Shown: one piece after another, positions 58,673 to 64,000 of the stretch
How positions within the stretch are numbered: position 1 is the stretch's first letter
Layout of the letters: each line of letters starts with the position of its first letter
NCBI RefSeq assembly: GCF_009905375.1
Contig: NW_027417181.1
Span: forward strand, 1 to 64,000
Origin: Apium graveolens
Lineage: Eukaryota; Streptophyta; Magnoliopsida; Apiales; Apiaceae
DNA length: 64,000 nucleotides
Direction of reading: 5' to 3'
Program-made: the position numbers and the translations under genes
Notes under the pieces: model-generated
The model's database searches: none
What the model saw: the letters and a program-made list of their open reading frames with translations, nothing else
What the model was told of the DNA's origin: nothing

Positions 58673-60402
58673 ATGGCTGATAAAAAATGACCCAGTTTAG
58701 GCCAAGATGAATGTGGCCAGAAAGTCCAATGAATTCCCCATTCGGTCAAGGTACACTTCCTTGATTATATATATGATCCACACACGAGGGGGGAGCGAGA
58801 CCCGTCAGATGCGGCATCTAGACGCACACGACCATATCAGTGCCTTGCGGGATCCAAAGGAGTTGGACAAGTTGAGCGGATTATTTCAAAATCAAGTATC
58901 CTTTCAAGCTAGTTCTTGCAAGTCCGGCCGACAGGGCCTGTCAGTGGAGGAAAGAACGCAATATGCGTCTACAGGGATACTTTAAGGGCAGGTATTAGAC
59001 TCCCCTTTCACCCATCATCCCTATTTTGCTAGCTGATATGGGCATCAGCCCTTGCCAACTCCCTCCTAACTCTTGGAGGTTGATTATGTGCTATCTTTTG
59101 CAATGCCACCAGCACAATGTCTCTACCTCTGTTGCTGTTTTTAGAAAGATTTTCCAGTTCAAGAACAGTCCTGACAAGAATCCGGGGTGTTTTCTTTAAA
59201 CCAGCACCCAACCGTTCCCCACATAGTGAACGTGAAGTCCATCCCTGACAACAACTTGGGGTGGAAGAAAGATTTTATGTTCGTCGTTTGGGAGGGTGGC
59301 GATTGGGGCACCCTATTTCGCTCGTCTTTTGGGCTAGCCGTAGATGGGAGCCCAAACGATATAATTTTGTCTGAGGAGGAGACCAGAGCTTTCAACCTCC
59401 TTACGCAAGATAATGGGACTTCCCATTCTTGGGATCTTATCAGGGAGACCGTTCTTGTAGAACGCTGCCTTTCTCCCGTCCCTAAGAAGAGTACGTTTCC
59501 TTCCTTATCTAGTTGTTTTCGTTCCTTTTATCTTCTACTTTGCTAACTTCTCAACTCACTTATCTTATTTGTTGCAGTGGCTGAGAAAATTAAGGAGGCT
59601 ACAAAGCCTAAAGACCTGGAAACGACCAGGATGAAGCGTGCTGGAAAGGTGTTTAAAGACCCGTGCCTTGGGGATCGTTTCCCGGAGTTCCTACTCCAGG
59701 TAAAGGAACCAGGCGAAGAAGGCCTCGGCCAAGTTTTACGTACCAAGCAAAAACCAGGGTCTTACTTCCAACCTGCTTGTGGAATCCAGGGCAAGGATTC
59801 GATTGTTGGCAACACAGCGCTTGCCAAGGAATGGTCTATGCATTCCATTTCCCCGGTTGACTATCAAGACTTTGTCCTTCAACAGGACTTGGAGGCTAAC
59901 GAGCTTTTCGGAGCTCAGGCTTTGGCGACGGTACGTCTTTTTCCTTTGCCATTCGTAGTTTTTTTTTGATTTTTTCCATTTCTTACCTTTGCTGTGTATC
60001 TTGTAGGCGAACGCCCATTTTCAAGGGGCGATTCACCAAGCCAAGGCTTGGAAGGTTGGCCTCGAGGATGCGAACAAGAAGCTGGAGGAGGCCAACCAAA
60101 GAATAGAGGCCCTTGAAGCCCGACTTGCCTCATCTACTTCTGACTTGGAAACGGCCCGGGCTGAAAATGTTATCCTCAACGCTCAAAAGGATAAAGCCTT
60201 TGACGGCTGGATGGACACTCAGGAGTTCAAGAATTTAATGGTGGCGCATGATGCCTTCCTTCATCGAGTCAGTTATAAGGAAGGCTGGGACGCCGCTGTG
60301 GATGCCATTCAGGACGAGTTTCCAGAAGTCCGGGAACAGTCCTCCTTCCCTTGCGAGTTCCAGCACTTGGGAGCGTTACAGATAGGACAAAATAAAAAAT
60401 AA
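58673..60402 (+). pseudogene. Gypsy-type gag-like protein, copy 2
   Basis: The ATG at 58673 follows a leader intron, but a lost base turns the first codons into a stop (MADKK, stop). The stretch after RSRYTS is longer than in copy 1 (about 58751-58805). The main exon has small indels near 58890 and 59190, then reads WKKDFMFVVWEGGDWGTLFR to PVPKK (59490). Exons 2 (59578-59930) and 3 (60007-60402) stay open and in phase and end QNKK as in copy 1. Each copy is broken in different places. Confidence 0.72.
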
Positions 60403-61180
60403 TAACTAATATTCATCCGGAACACGCTAAACAAATTTATACAATTGATCCAATCTGTAATAAAAAAATAAACTAGACCAATAAAAATTTATTAGATCGA
60501 TATAATTTCATCAAGCTAAACAAAATAATAAACAGGCTTAAACTAAAATAAATATGTGAAAGAAAATTTGTAATAAAATAAATATATAAAAGAAAACTCG
60601 TTTACCTCATTTAATGTCATCAGACTAAAACAAAATTAAATTTATTATCCATTCGGTCTAAGAGAAAATAATTTTTACCTATTTACCCCGGATCAATAAT
60701 ATTTATTATTTTATTTTAGCTTGATTTTTCAAATTCAACTAATTATATGTAGTTTTTAAAAAATTTTATTTCAAATTGGATAAATAGTATAATTTTGTTC
60801 AGCCACTCCGGGTGAATTTATATATTATTTTTTTTAACGAAAACCATTAGACATATTATAATTATATCATGAATATTTATCTATTAATGAAAGTGTTTTG
60901 TTTTAAATATTACAATAATTACTGTGAGCAACCTACTACCAACCAAACTTTTATTGTTTACCAACCAAACTTTCATTGTTTAGTTTTTAATATAATTATG
61001 TAGATATGGGGTATAATTTGGTACAACGATTATCCCCTAATTTTAATTATTAAAAAATAAATAAATTGTCCTACTAAACTGATAATAAAAAATTTAAATA
61101 TTAACATTTAAGCTAGTAGATATTAAAAAGAGAAGCATCTTCAGTTCTCTAGTCTAATAAGTAAAGCCAACATCACACTT
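60403..61180. other. AT-rich spacer, copy 2
   Basis: Collinear with 35303-36060; no gene recognised. Confidence 0.55.
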
Positions 61181-62827
61181 CTTCGAGACTTCTCTGTTGC
61201 ACCCACCTTCTTTTGTACAATGATCCAGTACTGTCCCAATGAGCCAACATCGGACTTGCTGTGCAGATATCGGCAATTAGCGTCATTTCGACATCCCCTG
61301 GGAGAGTTTAAGTACGTGCACGGCTCCTGATACGGATTCAGCGTAGATGGTCATTGCCCAACTATTTGAGTGTTTGCATGCAACGAAGAGCAGTTCGTGG
61401 GACGGGTTGAGTGACTAAAGGCGGCTATCACATTAGCAGCAGCCTGCTGGTTGACCATTAGCAATGTAACCAAATCATTCACTAAAGGATTCAGACCCAT
61501 TGCTGTTACGAGTTGTGTCCCCAGTATAGGTATCAGAGCAGTTTGTCCTGAGATAGGGTACGGGTGCATCTGGAGTAGAGGTGGATTCCTAGGCAGAAGG
61601 GATGGCAGCCCATTTGTGGTGGCTGTAGGCTGGCGTTTTGTGGCAAAGAAAATATAGCCACTGGTGATATTGGAGGTTTCATTCTCATACCAGCAACCGT
61701 TCCATTTTCACTGATTTGACCCTGAATCTCTATATCCGATTCCCAGTTGGTACTTGGTGAGTAATACAGAGGTCACATTGGGGTCATTGTTGCTTCTGGT
61801 AATGGTATATTATTGTTAATTAGGCTCTTATTGCTGCTTGATGTGACCATTGAAGAAACGGTTATTGAAGGGGCAGAGGATTCACCAGTAATGCAATGTG
61901 AATTGTGTCCAGGAGCTGTATTTTCCCTTGGAAAGGTAAGTTTATTCAGGAATGGTTGCGATGGCACTGGCACATGACTTTCCTTTAGCTGTCGAATCAT
62001 ATATTTTTATTAGTTTCTCCACATCTCCTGGGTTCTGTAGGAGACGCGCTAGCAAGTCCAGGTCAAGAACATCCTGAGCAGGCACCGAAGATGTCCAAGC
62101 AATGGGTTTGGGGATGACTACTCCAGTATTTTCTCCGACACAGTAAAACTGATCAGCGTTTTCTCTGGGAACTGATTTTGTTGGCTCGATTCCAGTGAAA
62201 CTTTGCCCGCTGAAAAATTACGAACAGTATCTGTGTCGAGCCATTGCATGAACATGCCCAAATCAACTACAGGTTCACCTTGCCCCAATGCGACGCCATT
62301 TAAAGCATTTACGGCATCAATAGCCATGGACATTATTTCATCATTCACTGATGAAGTAGTCAGGATTGGTGAACTGTTGTTGAGCAGGTTGCCTTTCTCC
62401 TCTATGGGTATTATCAGGGTTGTGCTGTCTGAATGGTCAGTGGGCTCCGCCTGAAATCTGACATTAAAATAAAAAGTAAAAAAAATAATCAGAGGTGCTA
62501 AATTAGGATAAACTTAAAAAGTAGACTCGAGAACAAGAAACTTTACCTAGGATCAGTTGGTACGTCTCCGGGTAGCCTCTATGCTCTCTTGCCCAGCAGC
62601 CACACCCCAGTTAATATCCAAAGTTAACTGTGATTGAAATCCGTGTGTAATATTCAACATCAGAACTTATAATAGAAAAGTGCATAGCATCTTTAACTAA
62701 AAAGATATCAAAATGTATGTAATATCAATGTTTCAACTCATACCTTTGCAGGACAAATCCATTCTATTTGTAGAATATCCCCATGTCTTCCACCTATCTT
62801 TGCATCCACCGCCTTATGAACACCTAT
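61180..62827 (-). pseudogene. CCCH zinc-finger protein (C3H6/C3H30-like), copy 2
   Basis: Minus-strand exons are 62744-62827, 62547-62627 (complete: LTLDINWGVAAGQESIEA, then stops in that frame) and a long exon from about 62458. The finger reads CTYLNSPRGCRNDANCRYLH, a full C-x8-C-x5-C-x3-H, unlike copy 1. A TGA (Gly codon GGA in copy 1) lies about 15 codons upstream of it. Frameshifts occur near 62210 and 61975. A deletion of about 60 bp removes the stretch just 3' of the finger. Confidence 0.65.
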
Positions 62828-63138
62828 CTGTGCAGGAAATAATAATAAGTTTAATTATTATTACTTCAAATGTGATTCAAAATATTTTCAGTCTTGAGAA
62901 TAAGCACGAACTCCTGAAAGGAAAAAGTCTAGCCTAAAAATATTTAAAGATAGATTTGAAATTGACAATATTAAGATGAGAACGTTCAAGTACGATGAAA
63001 CCAATTCTAGAAAAAAAATTGTCCTTAACTGCTAATTAAACATCAACTCCCTAATTAGCTTGAAATAGTATGGGAAAGCAAGAATTTTAAAAAATTATGA
63101 AGTGTGACGATATATCAAATAATGCGACATCTAAGATA

Positions 63139-63388
63139 CTCCTTCTGTCCCTTTCAATTGTTTACGTTTTTTAGAGAGTGTCTGACACGCATTTTAAGGT
63201 GCATATAAAGAATAGTTCTGTATTTTTTTTTAGAATTTTGTTTTTTTGAATAAAAATTAAAACATTCAACTTTTATTCAGAAAAAGAAAATTGTAAAAAT
63301 AAGTTACATAACTATACCTTTTATGCACCTTAAAATGCGTGTCGGACACTTCCCCAGAAATGTAAACAATTGGAAGGGACTGAGGGAG
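63139..63388. mobile_element. 250-bp fold-back MITE, copy 2
   Basis: Same element at the same relative position as 38041-38290, with TA on both sides and terminal repeats CTCCTTCTGTCCC / GGGACTGAGGGAG. It inserted before the segmental duplication. Confidence 0.93.
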
Positions 63389-63758
63389 TATATTTTATAT
63401 AAGAGATCACTAAATACGTGTGAACCTCATTGCATATTCTTATTCCTAAGGTGCGCACAAAAAGTCCATTACGGCTAATTAATTAAGGACCTTGTTATTA
63501 ATAAAGAGAGGCTTTTCACTTGGAAAAAAGAAGAAGATGGAAGGCTTCTCTCACCCTTCATAGTTAATAACACATAAGACAATATGTATTTTATCTTTGA
63601 GGATTCTAGATCTACTTCTGAAGATTATAAACACCTGAGTCATATAACAAACATTATCTTAAGTAATTATCTCCATTAAGGTGTTATACGAAGACTTTAT
63701 ATGGATCTTATACTATTATTTAACACATTACAACCTCAGGCATGATAGCAAGTCGTAC

Positions 63759-64000
63759 TTACATATGAATTTTTTAGTTTGGTTTGAATTGTAATACTTA
63801 AAAAGATTTGAGAAGAAATGTGTATACAAAGCTGATTACAATTAAAATAAATTGAAGTCAATCTGTTATTAATGAGTTAAACAATAACAACAACAAATAT
63901 CATAACATTATATGCAATCTTGGATTAAATATAAAATAATATTACCCGTATATCTGTGAACGTGGAGGAGGAAGTAAAACTTTAACTTTGATGGAGCATT
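63759..64000. other. Sequence beyond the duplication
   Basis: AT-rich sequence not found elsewhere in the window; nothing recognised. Confidence 0.6.

Larger units (their letters stand above)
53392..63758 (+). repeat. Segmental duplication, right arm, copy 2
   Basis: Collinear with 24709-38660 apart from the copy-1 CACTA. The first bases (TATACTGCTATTG) lie directly after the copia gag fragment with only CCAT between them. Homology ends at GTAC (63758), after which the two copies differ completely. Confidence 0.95.

Overview
The window looks like repeat-rich intergenic DNA from a flowering plant, most likely a eudicot. The evidence is GT-AG introns, AT-rich spacers, plant CACTA (En/Spm), Ty1/copia and Ty3/gypsy elements, a TRIM, a fold-back MITE, and fragments of nuclear plant genes (rbcS, PEX14, acetyl-CoA synthetase, MATE, alpha-tubulin). 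Species cannot be fixed from the sequence. No intact host gene was found; every host-gene piece is broken, truncated or inside a transposon.

Large structure: two arms occur twice in direct orientation. Left arm 1-5947 matches 41872-53387, and right arm 24709-38660 matches 53392-63758. In copy 2 the arms touch with a 4-nt filler; in copy 1 they are separated by 18.8 kb (5948-24708). The simplest reading is a tandem segmental duplication with a later deletion in copy 2. The copies differ by about 2-3% where counted (6 differences in the 250-bp MITE). Each acquired its own insertions, and the other copy supplies exact empty sites: a 3.65-kb CACTA only in copy 1, and a 4.28-kb CACTA plus a 1.67-kb solo LTR only in copy 2.

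Copy 1, left to right: AT-rich DNA (1-2484); a short, internally deleted copia element (2485-4443); directly abutting it a larger decayed copia element (4449-10040) cut by a one-ended CACTA fragment (10041-10570); a LINE tail, tandem repeats and a minus-strand gypsy-type LTR (10790-12188); a gene-fragment area with a PPPDE/DeSI-like exon, a 331-bp TRIM and an acetyl-CoA synthetase exon (12270-13951); a 151-bp tandem repeat split by a 9.9-kb CACTA element (14634-24554) with TNPD- and TNPA-type genes; a PEX14 fragment; a T-type rbcS pseudogene whose first intron holds a second CACTA (25740-29392) carrying antisense MATE exons; an unidentified terminal exon; a one-ended CACTA terminus; a spliced gypsy-type gag-like gene; a minus-strand CCCH zinc-finger pseudogene; a fold-back MITE; AT-rich spacer.

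Copy 2 repeats the arms. Its left arm carries the most striking object: CACTA element 43548-47827 has taken up pieces of four unrelated genes (NTF2, TXNDC9/APACD, a ubiquitin-specific protease and alpha-tubulin). The protease and tubulin pieces are fused in frame in one exon, and a second protease exon lies beyond the tubulin piece. Functionally the window is a record of transposon activity, gene capture and decay.
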